Below are positions 16,902 through 25,506 of a stretch of 64,000 nucleotides of DNA, piece by piece. The stretch comes from Enterocloster alcoholdehydrogenati. GTDB lineage: Bacteria > Bacillota > Clostridia > Lachnospirales > Lachnospiraceae. The stretch lies in contig NZ_BLTJ01000007.1 in assembly GCF_013282095.1 (NCBI RefSeq), positions 168,673 through 232,672 of the forward strand, in the 5' to 3' direction. How positions within the stretch are numbered: position 1 is the stretch's first letter; each line of letters begins with the position of its first letter. A program made the position numbers and the translations under genes. Below the pieces are notes generated by a model that saw nothing but the letters and a program-made list of their open reading frames with translations, ran no database searches and was not told the DNA's origin.

Positions 16902-18011
16902 CTACACTGTCCCCGCCACATCCTTCATCTTTTCAAGGCAGTTTTTAAAAAATATCTTATATCCCTCACAAAAATAATTCCTGTCATATCCACCCGGCAA
17001 ATCGGTATCCCGGCTGCGCCTGCAGCCGCCGCGGCACAGAGAAAAATACGGACATTCCCGGCACTGGGGATCCAGACGGTGAGACCGCTTTACAAAACCG
17101 ATCTCATGGCGTTTCCTGTCTATCTCCTCCAGTGTATTTTCGTTAAAATTTCCCAGCCTGTATTTATCCAACACATAAAAATCACAGGGATAGACACCTC
17201 CGTCAGCCTCTGTCACATACTGGATACCGCACTCGCCCCTCTGGTCGCAGGCCTCAGGATAATATCCCTTAAGCAGCCCTATATAATTTTCAAACTGGCG
17301 AATATAGGGCTGTCTGTTTTTTCTCCAGTCTCTATACCAGAGTTCAAACAGCTGTGTAAGAAATATGCCGTACTGCTGGGGGGACAGAGCATATTCTGTC
17401 TTTTGATGGCCTTCACCCAGAGGATCCAGGCAGGCAATATACTGCTGATATTTCCAGCCTCTTCGTCTGTATTCCTTATAAACGTTTTCCGCCTGCTGTG
17501 CCATTTTCCCGGTTACAACGGTAAGGATATTATACTCCACGCCGTATGCATCCAGGAGTTCCGCCGCTTTCAATACCACATCATAGGTTCCGCCGCCATC
17601 CTTACTGTGACGGTACGCATCATGGATTTCCCGCGTTCCATCAATAGACAGGCCTACCAGAAAATGTTCCTCCGCAAAGAACCTGCACCATTCTCTGTCC
17701 AAAAGCCCTCCATTGGTCTGAAACCCATTATGTACCTGGATCCCTCTGCGGTTGTACTTTCTCTGAAATTCTGCCGCCTTTTTGAAAAAATCCAGTCCTC
17801 TTAAGGCCGGTTCCCCTCCCTGATAGGCATAGCTGACCTGCCGGTCTGCGTGGATCATGGTTCTGCGGATCACCTGCCTTAACGTATCCTCCGACATAAA
17901 ACCGTAGGATTCCTGTGTCCTTTTCCGGCTCTCATCGCAATAAAAGCAGTATTCGCAGTGCATATTGCACATTCCCGAAGATGGTTTAATCAAAATGCTG
18001 GAATCCGGCAT
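16902..18011 (-). CDS. Anaerobic sulfatase-maturating enzyme (radical SAM/SPASM)
   Basis: 369 aa cytoplasmic iron-sulfur enzyme. Cys15, Cys19 and Cys22 form the radical SAM CxxxCxxC site (MCNMHCEYC). The C-terminal SPASM region carries CGIQY, YPCDFYVLDK, CRECPYFSLCRGGCRR and a final Cys for two auxiliary clusters. The overall sequence closely follows the Clostridium perfringens anSME pattern (LIKPSSG, YQGGEP, FQTNG, LVGLSIDG). The reaction is oxidation of an active-site Cys or Ser of a sulfatase to formylglycine. No sulfatase gene is in the window, so the client is elsewhere. AGGAGA precedes the ATG. It follows punA by 16 bases. Confidence 0.9.
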   Translation of the reverse strand: MPDSSILIKPSSGMCNMHCEYCFYCDESRKRTQESYGFMSEDTLRQVIRRTMIHADRQVSYAYQGGEPALRGLDFFKKAAEFQRKYNRRGIQVHNGFQTNGGLLDREWCRFFAEEHFLVGLSIDGTREIHDAYRHSKDGGGTYDVVLKAAELLDAYGVEYNILTVVTGKMAQQAENVYKEYRRRGWKYQQYIACLDPLGEGHQKTEYALSPQQYGIFLTQLFELWYRDWRKNRQPYIRQFENYIGLLKGYYPEACDQRGECGIQYVTEADGGVYPCDFYVLDKYRLGNFNENTLEEIDRKRHEIGFVKRSHRLDPQCRECPYFSLCRGGCRRSRDTDLPGGYDRNYFCEGYKIFFKNCLEKMKDVAGTV

Positions 18012-18027
18012 TTTTATCTCCTTTTAC

Positions 18028-18858
18028 TTAGAACACTTCCTGTAATACCAGATCCACAACCTCTTCAAAGGTTGCCTTCACTCTGGCTGCTGTCTCCACC
18101 ACCTCTTTATGGTTCAGGGGCTGATCTAAAATTCCGGCTCCGGGATTTGTAACGCAGGAGATTCCCAATACCGGGATTTTGCAGTGGCCGCAGACAATGG
18201 CTTCCGGCACCGTAGACATTCCCACCGCGTCTGCTCCAAGAATACCCGCCATGCGGACCTCTGCCGGCGTCTCATAGTTGGGGCCGGAGAACATCATATA
18301 TACGCCTTCCTCCAGATGGATTCCCTTCTGCTCTGCCTTTTCCTTCAGGCTCTTTCTGAAACCGGCATCATATACGCAGCTCATATCCGGGAAACGGGGG
18401 CCGTCTTTCTCAAAATTAGGGCCTGTAAGGGGATTGGAACCTGAATAGTTGATATGATCCCTGATGATCATCAGCGTACCCGGCTCATAGGCGCGGTTTA
18501 CTCCGCCTGCCGCATTGGTGAGAAGGATTTTTTTCACTCCCAGACGTTTCATAATACGGATCGGCAGCGTGATCAGTCTCTGGCTGTATCCTTCGTAATA
18601 GTGTACTCTTCCCTGCATGGCGATTACCTTCTTTCCCATACAGGTTCCCATTACAAACTGTCCTGCATGGCCTGCCACTGTAGATACGGGGAAGTCCGGG
18701 ATATCATGGTAGGAAATTCTTACCGGATCCTCGATCTTGTCTGCGTAATCTCCCAGCCCGCTGCCCAGGATCATCCCGATCTCAGGCTCAAAATCTGTCT
18801 TTTCACGGATGATGCGGACGGAATCTTCAATTATTTTCATTTCTCTCTCATTTGTCAT
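18028..18858 (-). CDS. punA: Purine nucleoside phosphorylase (trimeric, inosine/guanosine type)
   Basis: 276 aa. The phosphate-binding loop LGSGLGDYAD, the GRVHYYEGY motif, LTNAAGG, MFSGPNYETPAEVRM and the CVTNPGAG loop identify the PNP/MTAP family; the Asn and Glu for purine recognition (VTNPG, YETPAE) point to 6-oxopurine substrates. It cleaves inosine and guanosine with phosphate to base and ribose-1-phosphate in the cytoplasm. It lies downstream of a nucleoside ABC transporter on the same strand, which fits uptake then phosphorolysis. AGAGGTG precedes the ATG. Confidence 0.93.
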   Translation of the reverse strand: MTNEREMKIIEDSVRIIREKTDFEPEIGMILGSGLGDYADKIEDPVRISYHDIPDFPVSTVAGHAGQFVMGTCMGKKVIAMQGRVHYYEGYSQRLITLPIRIMKRLGVKKILLTNAAGGVNRAYEPGTLMIIRDHINYSGSNPLTGPNFEKDGPRFPDMSCVYDAGFRKSLKEKAEQKGIHLEEGVYMMFSGPNYETPAEVRMAGILGADAVGMSTVPEAIVCGHCKIPVLGISCVTNPGAGILDQPLNHKEVVETAARVKATFEEVVDLVLQEVF

Positions 18859-19028
18859 GGCTGCTGCACCTCTTTCTTATTTGTTTTGTAACTTTTCAGT
18901 ATGGGACATCTTCCTTAATGCCCTTTGCAAGAGAAAAACCCTTCTTTTATCTTAAACATCTCTCCCGCCTTTGTAAAGCCAAATCGGCAAAAATCTGTCC
19001 ATGCTCCGCCCGGCTCTTTCACGCGCAA

Positions 19029-19075
19029 AGGCCCCGGACGCGTCTGTAAAAGGCGCAGCCGGGGCCGGTTTTTCT
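19029..19075. terminator. GC-rich hairpin between BMP lipoprotein and punA
   Basis: GGCCCCGG pairs with CCGGGGCC, extended by CGCG/GCGC-like pairs. The better T tract (GGTTTTT) is on the plus side, while the minus side ends only in TTTG. It may partly terminate or process the transport operon transcript before punA. Confidence 0.45.
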
Positions 19076-19091
19076 GCTGTTTTATTTTCTC

Positions 19092-20147
19092 TTATTCTAA
19101 GAAGGTTCCTGCCTTAATCTGCTCTACATACTCCAGATACTGCTTCTGAACATCCTCCGGCACCAGGCTGGAGAAGGTTCCCACGCTCAGACAGCCGTTG
19201 CTCAGGTCGCCGTATACAGTCTTATTTCCAAAGGTTCCGTCCTCTACGGTCTCCATGCAGGCCTTTACAAGGGCTGCGTTGTCTGTTACTACAGAGCAGA
19301 TGATCACTTTATCGTCTGCAGAGCCCAGATTTCCGGGCTGTCCGATGTCATATCTGCCCTCCAGGCCTGCAAGAGCCTCCCTTGCGCCCGTATCCACTGC
19401 GGAAGCATCACCGAACATTACGTCTACGTCATAGGTGCTTACCATAGAAGCGGCGATTTCCTTTCCTTTCGCTGTATCGCTGAAAGAGCCTGCGTAGGCG
19501 GAGGATACCTTTACTTGCGGATTTACCTTCTGGGCTGCCTTCTCATAGCAGCTTACCTTTGCCTTTGTGGTATCCAGCTCCATTCCGCCGATAAAGCCGA
19601 TGTTGTTGGTCTTTGTCATCAGTCCGGCCAAAGCGCCTGCCATGTAGCCGATCTGATCCGCATCCGGAAGGATGGACTCAATGTTTTCTGTCTCTACCGT
19701 TCCGTTTAACAGGGCAAAATGGATCTCTGGGTACTCGCTTGCAACCTGCTTTACCGCATCGGTGTACTGATTTCCCGGCGCAAAGATCAGATCATATCCC
19801 AGTTCTGCATAATCAGTCATAACGGTTGCATAGTCGGAGGTGGCGATGTTGTCCGTATAAACGGTCTCCCATCCCATCTCTTCTGCCGCGTCTACCATGG
19901 CCTGATAGCAGCTTGCTCCCCATCCTCCGTCTGAAACAGAGGAATCACAAATCATTGCTACCTTGTAGCCGCCCTCCTTTTTATCGGCGCTTTCCGTTCC
20001 CTTATCTGCGGCCTCGCTTCCGGCCTTTGCCGCTGTCGTCTGGGTTTCCTTTTCCCCTGAACCGGAGCCGCCGCAGGCAGACAGGCTGACTGCTGCAAGA
20101 GCCACTGTCATGATCAGTGAAACTGCCTTCGTGTTTGATTTTCTCAT
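19092..20147 (-). CDS. BMP-family nucleoside-binding lipoprotein
   Basis: 351 aa. Signal peptide with lipobox LSAC near residue 25, then a Gly/Ser/Lys-rich linker to about residue 58, then the BMP/PnrA-like domain (VAMICDSSVSDGGWG, DLIFAPGNQYTDAV, NIGFIGGME, VMFGDASAVDTG). The PnrA/TmpC family binds purine nucleosides outside the membrane. It is the last gene of the ATPase-permease-permease-BMP unit, 52 bases after the second permease, and is followed by purine nucleoside phosphorylase, which supports nucleosides as ligand. Confidence 0.9.
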   Translation of the reverse strand: MRKSNTKAVSLIMTVALAAVSLSACGGSGSGEKETQTTAAKAGSEAADKGTESADKKEGGYKVAMICDSSVSDGGWGASCYQAMVDAAEEMGWETVYTDNIATSDYATVMTDYAELGYDLIFAPGNQYTDAVKQVASEYPEIHFALLNGTVETENIESILPDADQIGYMAGALAGLMTKTNNIGFIGGMELDTTKAKVSCYEKAAQKVNPQVKVSSAYAGSFSDTAKGKEIAASMVSTYDVDVMFGDASAVDTGAREALAGLEGRYDIGQPGNLGSADDKVIICSVVTDNAALVKACMETVEDGTFGNKTVYGDLSNGCLSVGTFSSLVPEDVQKQYLEYVEQIKAGTFLE

Positions 20148-20199
20148 AATAATTTCCTCCTTGAGTACATATTTTAACGGATGCAGAGCTTCTCTGCAA

Positions 20200-21141
20200 T
20201 TACCGTTCCTCTCTGTAATAGGGCTGCCCGTTCGCCTTTGGCCCGCTCTTTTTGATACCGAAAAAGGCCAGTACGAACAGAGTGCAAAGATATGGTATCA
20301 TCTGCAGGATCTGGTACGGCGTGGATGGACTGATCAGCTGCAGGCGAATCTGAAGGGCGTCGCAGAAACCAAAGAGCAGACAGGCCATCAGCACGCCGGA
20401 AGGCATCCAGCGCCCGAAAATCACCGCAGACAGCGCAATAAATCCTCTTCCTGCCACGATTCCCTCAGAATAGGTGCTGGTATAGCAGATCGTCAGATAA
20501 GCGCCTCCGATCCCTGCCATGGCTCCGCACAGGATACAGGCTATGTATTTCTGAAATACAACATGGATGCCCAGGGTCTCCGCAGCCTTGGGGAACTCTC
20601 CCACTGCCTTAAAATTCAGTCCCGCCCTGGTTTTGTTTAAAAAGACAGAGGTAACAGGCACCATCAGGTAAGCCGCATACACCAGAATACTCTGATTAAA
20701 AAGGATGTTTCCCAGCACCGGAATCTGGCTGAGCACCGGGATAGGAAACGCTTCCATGGAAACTCCCTGGATCAGTGTGGAGGTATCTGAAAATGACAGT
20801 CTGTAGATGAAAGACGCAAGGGCAGGCGCAAAAATATTGATCGCCATTCCGTACACGGTCTGCTCTGCGCAGAGAGTAATTGTACAGAACGCATAGATCA
20901 TATTTACCAGGATACCGGCGGCTGCCCCTGCCAGGATTCCCGCCCATGGGCTTCCGGTTCGATACCCCACCAGAAAGCCCACTAAAGCTCCGATGGACAT
21001 GATTCCATCCAGACCGATATTTACCATGCCCGCGCGCTCTGAATAGGTTTCCGCCAGCGCCACCAGAAGGATGGGCGTCGCCATACGCACCGCTGAAAGC
21101 AGCAGCTCCACAAGGAAATTTGCAGTGAAAAATGATGACAT
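20200..21141 (-). CDS. Nucleoside ABC transporter permease (NupQ/YufQ-like)
   Basis: 313 aa integral membrane protein of the BPD_transp_2 (ribose/branched-chain type) family with about ten hydrophobic segments. The N-terminal region with VALAETYSERAGMVNIGLDGIM, and the loop GLNFKAVGEFPKAAETLGI followed by AGRGFIALSAVIFGRW, are typical of the second permease of BMP-type nucleoside transporters. Its start codon falls directly at the stop of the preceding permease gene, so translation is probably coupled. Confidence 0.92.
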   Translation of the reverse strand: MSSFFTANFLVELLLSAVRMATPILLVALAETYSERAGMVNIGLDGIMSIGALVGFLVGYRTGSPWAGILAGAAAGILVNMIYAFCTITLCAEQTVYGMAINIFAPALASFIYRLSFSDTSTLIQGVSMEAFPIPVLSQIPVLGNILFNQSILVYAAYLMVPVTSVFLNKTRAGLNFKAVGEFPKAAETLGIHVVFQKYIACILCGAMAGIGGAYLTICYTSTYSEGIVAGRGFIALSAVIFGRWMPSGVLMACLLFGFCDALQIRLQLISPSTPYQILQMIPYLCTLFVLAFFGIKKSGPKANGQPYYREER

Positions 21142-22202
21142 CAGCCCCGTACCTCCTTTTTCTGTGAATGATTGATAATAAACTGCTTAACTGCGGGAAG
21201 TCTCAAAAGCGCCGTTCCTGCCACTGCAAAAATGATCACAAGCGCCTGGATAATATCTACCACCGAGGTTGGCACCTGCATACCCGTCTGCAGTGTGCTG
21301 GCGCCCTTGCGCAGCACCGCAAAGATAAACGCCACAACCGCCGTACCGATGGGATTCAGCTGGGCAATCAGCGCAATGGCCACTCCGTCAAAGCCAAAGC
21401 CTGCTCCAAACCCGCTCATCAGGCGCAGCTGCTTTCCGTGAAGCTCAATGCTTCCTCCCAGTCCGGCGATAGCACCGGAGACGATAAAGGAAAACAGGAT
21501 GTATTGATTGACCGGGAAACCATTGAAAAATGCCGCCGTCGAATTCATCCCCACTGCCCGCAGCTTAAAGCCTTTGGACGTGTTAAAGATAAAGTAATAG
21601 AGCGCAGCTGCCAGCAGGATAGCTGCCACTATTCCCCAGTGAACCGGAAAACCCTTGGAAATATTGGCAATTTTCATGCTGTCAGCCACTGCCACCGTCT
21701 GCGGCACGCTTCCGTCTCTTAAAAGCGTTGTGTAGACATAACCCATAAACAAGGTGGCTACATAGTTGAGCATGATGCTGACAATGATCTCATTAAGCCC
21801 CCGTGTGATCTTAAGGATACCGGGAATCGCCCCCCAGAGACCTCCGGCTGCGGTTCCGGCCGCCAGGCTTAAAAGCAGGCCGAATACCCCCGCATCTCCC
21901 AGTTTGGCAGATACAAAGATGCTGGTCACAGCACCCATGATAAACTGCCCTTCGCCGCCCAGATTAAATACGCCGCATTTATAGGCAAAGGACGCCGCAA
22001 GACCGGTAAAAATCAGAGGACAGGCAATCACAAGGGTCTGAGCGATCTTCCTTGTGCTTCCGAACGCGCCGGAAAACAGAAAGCCGTATGCCTGAAAGGG
22101 ATTTTTTCCCATACACAGCATGATGATCCCACCCGCCGCAAAAGCGACCAGGATAGCAAGCACAGGAACCAGGATCTTCACAAGATTGTCTTTTATCTTC
22201 AT
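21141..22202 (-). CDS. Nucleoside ABC transporter permease (NupP/YufP-like)
   Basis: 353 aa from the ATG at 22202 (AAAGGAGGA upstream, four bases after the ATPase stop); the frame extends 45 bases further up within the ATPase gene. About ten membrane segments. The motifs FAYKCGVFNLGGEGQF, LNEIIVSIMLNY, FKLRAVGMNSTAA and GFDGVAIALIAQLNP mark the first permease of BMP-type nucleoside importers. Confidence 0.92.
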   Translation of the reverse strand: MKIKDNLVKILVPVLAILVAFAAGGIIMLCMGKNPFQAYGFLFSGAFGSTRKIAQTLVIACPLIFTGLAASFAYKCGVFNLGGEGQFIMGAVTSIFVSAKLGDAGVFGLLLSLAAGTAAGGLWGAIPGILKITRGLNEIIVSIMLNYVATLFMGYVYTTLLRDGSVPQTVAVADSMKIANISKGFPVHWGIVAAILLAAALYYFIFNTSKGFKLRAVGMNSTAAFFNGFPVNQYILFSFIVSGAIAGLGGSIELHGKQLRLMSGFGAGFGFDGVAIALIAQLNPIGTAVVAFIFAVLRKGASTLQTGMQVPTSVVDIIQALVIIFAVAGTALLRLPAVKQFIINHSQKKEVRG

Positions 22203-22206
22203 GTTC

Positions 22207-23721
22207 CTACTCCTCCTTTCCCGCCATGGCCAGAGAGATCTCTTCAATGGGCGGATTTTCGCCTGAATAGATTCCCATTACTTTTCCCTCAAACATAACG
22301 ATAATACGATCCGACAGCTTTAATACCTCGTCAAAATCCGCACTGATCAGAAGGATCCCGCAGCCCTTATCCCTTGCCTCGATCATAGTATCGTGGACAT
22401 ACTGGGACGCGCCGATATCCAGCCCTCTGGTGGGATGAACCGCAACCAGAAGCTCCGGATGATTTTCCAGCTCACGGGCAAGGATGATCTTCTGCTGATT
22501 TCCACCGGAAAGGTTTCTGGCCTCCTGTTCAATGGATGAACACCGGATATCGTTTTTTTTCTGCAGTGCAAGAGCAAACTCACGAATGGCCTTTTTCTTT
22601 AAAAATGCACCCTTTCCGCAGGAAAATCTTGGATCCTCCGTAGATTTGAGCACCAGATTTTCTTCTACGGTCATATTTCCCACCAGTCCCATCTTGTTTC
22701 TGTCCTCAGGAACATGGGATACATGGGACAGGATAAAGCCATTTGGAATAAACTGGGCTACTTTTTTGGATTTCAGATCCACCTCGCCAGAATCCGGAGC
22801 GATCACCCCCGTCACAAGCTGTGCCAGCTGGGACTGCCCGTTCCCGTCCACACCTGCGATTCCAAGGATCTCCCCTTTCCCAATGGAAAAGCTGACGTCG
22901 TTTAACCCGCTGTGCTTATGCTCCTTATGGTAGTCTACATGATCCAGGCGAAGAACCGTCTCCTCTGTCTTTGTCACCTTTTGATACCGGCTTACCGTCA
23001 TCTCATGGCCGATCATCAGGTTTGCCAGTTGGGCTGCGTTGGTATCCTCCCGCCTCAATGTCTCTATCGTCTCGCCGGCCCGCAAAATGGTAATGCGGTC
23101 GCTGATCGCCATCACCTCGCGCATCTTGTGGGAAATGAAGATCACAGACTTATTTTCACCAGTCAGCCTGCGGATAATGGCAAACAGGCCTTCTACCTCC
23201 TGATCCGTAAGCGCCGCTGTGGGTTCGTCCAGAATTAAAAGCTTTGCCCCCCGGTAAAGAGCCTTTAAGATCTCTACCCTCTGCTGGGCTCCTACGGAGA
23301 TCTCCGAGACGGTCTTGTCCAGCTCAACCTCCAGCCCATATTTCTCAGACAGCTCCATGATCTCTTTGCGAAGTTCATCTTTTTTGATGAAAATGGAGCG
23401 ATCCTTCTTGGTTCCCAGAATGATATTTTCAAACACCGTCATAGCCTCTATGAGCATAAAGTGCTGATGAACCATTCCGATCCCCATTTTCACCGCTGTT
23501 TTCGGTGAATCGATCCGAACCCTCTTACCGTTCAGCCAGATGGTTCCGGACGTAGGCTGATACAGACCGATCAAAATGTTCATCAGCGTACTCTTTCCAG
23601 CCCCGTTTTCACCCAAAAGAGTGTGAACCTCTCCCTCTTCAATAGACAGGTTGATATTCCGGTTGGCATAGGCTTCGCCGAATTTTTTCGTGATGCCCTC
23701 CATTCTCAGAAGTTCCTTCAT
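22207..23721 (-). CDS. Nucleoside ABC transporter ATP-binding protein (double ABC, NupO/YufO-like)
   Basis: 504 aa from the ATG at 23721, which has AAAGGAGG upstream; the longer open frame covers the leader hairpin and is not expected to be coding. There are two fused ABC domains as in sugar and nucleoside importers. The first (residues 1-240) has Walker A GENGAGKST, Q-loop VHQHFML and Walker B LLILDEP. The second (about 255-500) has a degenerate Walker A, GVDGNGQSQL, signature LSGGNQQK and GLDIGAS. It energises the two permeases below and is the first gene of the operon. Confidence 0.92.
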   Translation of the reverse strand: MKELLRMEGITKKFGEAYANRNINLSIEEGEVHTLLGENGAGKSTLMNILIGLYQPTSGTIWLNGKRVRIDSPKTAVKMGIGMVHQHFMLIEAMTVFENIILGTKKDRSIFIKKDELRKEIMELSEKYGLEVELDKTVSEISVGAQQRVEILKALYRGAKLLILDEPTAALTDQEVEGLFAIIRRLTGENKSVIFISHKMREVMAISDRITILRAGETIETLRREDTNAAQLANLMIGHEMTVSRYQKVTKTEETVLRLDHVDYHKEHKHSGLNDVSFSIGKGEILGIAGVDGNGQSQLAQLVTGVIAPDSGEVDLKSKKVAQFIPNGFILSHVSHVPEDRNKMGLVGNMTVEENLVLKSTEDPRFSCGKGAFLKKKAIREFALALQKKNDIRCSSIEQEARNLSGGNQQKIILARELENHPELLVAVHPTRGLDIGASQYVHDTMIEARDKGCGILLISADFDEVLKLSDRIIVMFEGKVMGIYSGENPPIEEISLAMAGKEE

Positions 23722-23766
23722 CTTCAGCCTCCTTTTTCGCAGATGTTCCAGCACCCAAACCGTAAA

Positions 23767-23820
23767 AGAAAGGGAGCAAACAGCTTTCAGATATCCTATA
23801 AGCGTTTTACTCCCTTTCAG
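23767..23820 (-). terminator. Attenuator-like hairpin in the leader of the nucleoside transporter operon
   Basis: On the minus strand GAAAGGGAG pairs with CTCCCTTTC around a long 33-base loop and is followed directly by TTTT. It lies about 80 bases downstream of the promoter and 46 bases ahead of the ATPase start, a position typical of a riboswitch or attenuator expression platform. No known aptamer was recognised upstream. Confidence 0.6.
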
Positions 23821-23901
23821 TCCGAACAAATCGTAATTTGTACCGTACGTTCCCTTCCTGATAATATTAGTGATTCTAATAATTATCGAGGATTTAATTT
23901 T

Positions 23902-23930
23902 ATTTTATAATAAATATACTGCTTTGTCTA
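23902..23930 (-). promoter_or_regulatory. Predicted promoter of the nucleoside transporter operon
   Basis: Minus strand TAGACA (23925-23930), 17 bases, TAAAAT (23902-23907). It would give a leader of about 175 bases containing the hairpin at 23767-23820. Confidence 0.55.
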
Positions 23931-23947
23931 TACCTTATTTGAAGATT

Positions 23948-24391
23948 TTACCTGTTTTCGATCTCCATAAGCATATTTACCCGTCTCTCATGGCGTCCGC
24001 CCTCAAATTCAGCGTTCAGCCATTCTTCCGTGATCATCTTTGCCAGTTCACTGCCTACGACTCTCGCCCCGAAAGCCAGGACGTTGCTGTTGTTGTGCAT
24101 ACGGGAAAGTCTGGCGCTGTAGGGTTCGCTGCATACGCAGGCGCGCACTCCCTTTACCTTGTTGGCTGCCAGAGAAATACCTACTCCGGTGCCGCAGATC
24201 ACGATTCCCAGATCTGCCTCGCCGGAAACTACGGCGCGGCCTACCTTCTCGCCATATACAGGATAGTCACAGCTTTCTGTGGAGTTGGTACCAAAGTCAA
24301 TGACCTCATAGCCCTTTTCCTCTACAAATTCCCTGATAATGTTCTTAAGCTCAATAGCTGAATGGTCGTTTCCCATTGCGATCTTCATCAT
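23948..24391 (-). CDS. rpiB: Ribose-5-phosphate isomerase B
   Basis: 147 aa cytoplasmic RpiB/LacAB family enzyme interconverting ribose-5-phosphate and ribulose-5-phosphate. GNDHSAIELK with His10, the catalytic Cys66 in ICGTGVGIS, and His99 in RMHNNSNVLAFGAR are all present, and length is typical. The start directly abuts the aroC stop. It provides the link from ribose released by nucleoside cleavage to the pentose phosphate pathway. The initiator could be either of two adjacent ATG codons. Confidence 0.95.
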   Translation of the reverse strand: MMKIAMGNDHSAIELKNIIREFVEEKGYEVIDFGTNSTESCDYPVYGEKVGRAVVSGEADLGIVICGTGVGISLAANKVKGVRACVCSEPYSARLSRMHNNSNVLAFGARVVGSELAKMITEEWLNAEFEGGRHERRVNMLMEIENR

Positions 24392-25504
24392 TTATTTCTC
24401 CTTTTTTCCAAAAAATTCTTCTATCCGATCCAGTCGGGAGGTCATGGACAGCAAAAGCAGATCCGCCGCTGTCAAAGCAGCCATAGCCTCTACCACCACC
24501 ACGGCCCGCGGAACGATAATGGGGTCGTGGCGTCCCCTGATTTCGATCTCCTTTTCCCTTCCAAAACGATCCACGGTGCGCTGGGGCTGCGCAATGGAAG
24601 GGGTAGGCTTAAAGGCCGCACGCATCACCACAGGCGCAGAATCGCTCATGCCTCCCAGAGTTCCGCCGGAATGGTTCGTGCGCTTTTTGGCCGTTCCATC
24701 CTCATTTATATAAAAGCCGTCATTGTTGCGGGATCCAAGGGAACGGGCCGCCTCAAAGCCGTCTCCAAGTTCAAAGCCCTTTACCGCGCCTATGGACAGC
24801 ATGGCTCTGGCAAGTCCGGCATCCAGCTTGTCAAACACCGGCTCTCCCACTCCTGCCGGAAGCCCCTCAATAACGCACTCTACCACGCCGCCGCAGGAGT
24901 CTTTTCGCGCCATCATATCGTCCAGATAGCTTTCCGCCTCTTTTGCCGCAGTTTCATCGGGCATATAGAGGCGATTCTGCCACATTTTGGAGATATCCAT
25001 CCTGGCACGGTCAATGGAAACCGGGCCGATGGAACAGGTATAAGCCTGAACCTTCACGCCCAGGCGCTCTAACAGCCTGGACGCCACGGCTCCCGCCGCT
25101 ACTCTGGCGATGGTCTCCCGGCCTGAGGAGCGGCCGCCGCCTCTGTAGTCTCTGAAACCGTATTTTTCATCAAAGGTAAAGTCCGCGTGACCCGGACGGT
25201 ATACGTCCATAAGATTACCGTAATCACGGGATCTCTGGTCTGTGTTTCGCACCTCCAGGGCAATGGGAGTTCCGGTGGTTCTTCCTTCAAATACGCCGGA
25301 AAGGATTTCCACCCGGTCTCCCTCCTGACGGGCCGTAGTAAAACGGCTCTGTCCCGGTTTTCTCCGGTCTAAATATTTCTGAATATCTTCCTCGTCTAAG
25401 GGCAAACCGGCAGGGCAGCCGTCAATGACCACGCCGATCCCCTTTCCGTGGGACTCTCCCCAGGTGCTGACACAAAAGAGTGTTCCATAAATCGAACCTG
25501 CCAT
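24392..25504 (-). CDS. aroC: Chorismate synthase
   Basis: 370 aa FMN-dependent enzyme converting EPSP to chorismate, the last shikimate step. Signatures visible are [16 protein letters not shown] at the N-terminus, [26 protein letters not shown] (signature 2), and [12 protein letters not shown]. Length is normal. It lies 2 bases after the lactonase gene and touches rpiB. The three genes link sugar phosphate and aromatic metabolism only loosely; I see no other aro genes. Confidence 0.96.
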   Translation of the reverse strand: MAGSIYGTLFCVSTWGESHGKGIGVVIDGCPAGLPLDEEDIQKYLDRRKPGQSRFTTARQEGDRVEILSGVFEGRTTGTPIALEVRNTDQRSRDYGNLMDVYRPGHADFTFDEKYGFRDYRGGGRSSGRETIARVAAGAVASRLLERLGVKVQAYTCSIGPVSIDRARMDISKMWQNRLYMPDETAAKEAESYLDDMMARKDSCGGVVECVIEGLPAGVGEPVFDKLDAGLARAMLSIGAVKGFELGDGFEAARSLGSRNNDGFYINEDGTAKKRTNHSGGTLGGMSDSAPVVMRAAFKPTPSIAQPQRTVDRFGREKEIEIRGRHDPIIVPRAVVVVEAMAALTAADLLLLSMTSRLDRIEEFFGKKEK

Positions 25505-25506
25505 GT

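Noticed and set aside
17079..17804. Plus-strand open frame opposite the anSME gene
   Set aside because: The minus-strand gene has an intact radical SAM/SPASM pattern over the same bases, so this is a shadow.
23722..23947. Purine riboswitch ahead of the nucleoside transporter
   Set aside because: The conserved core words of purine riboswitches are missing; only a terminator-like hairpin is visible.
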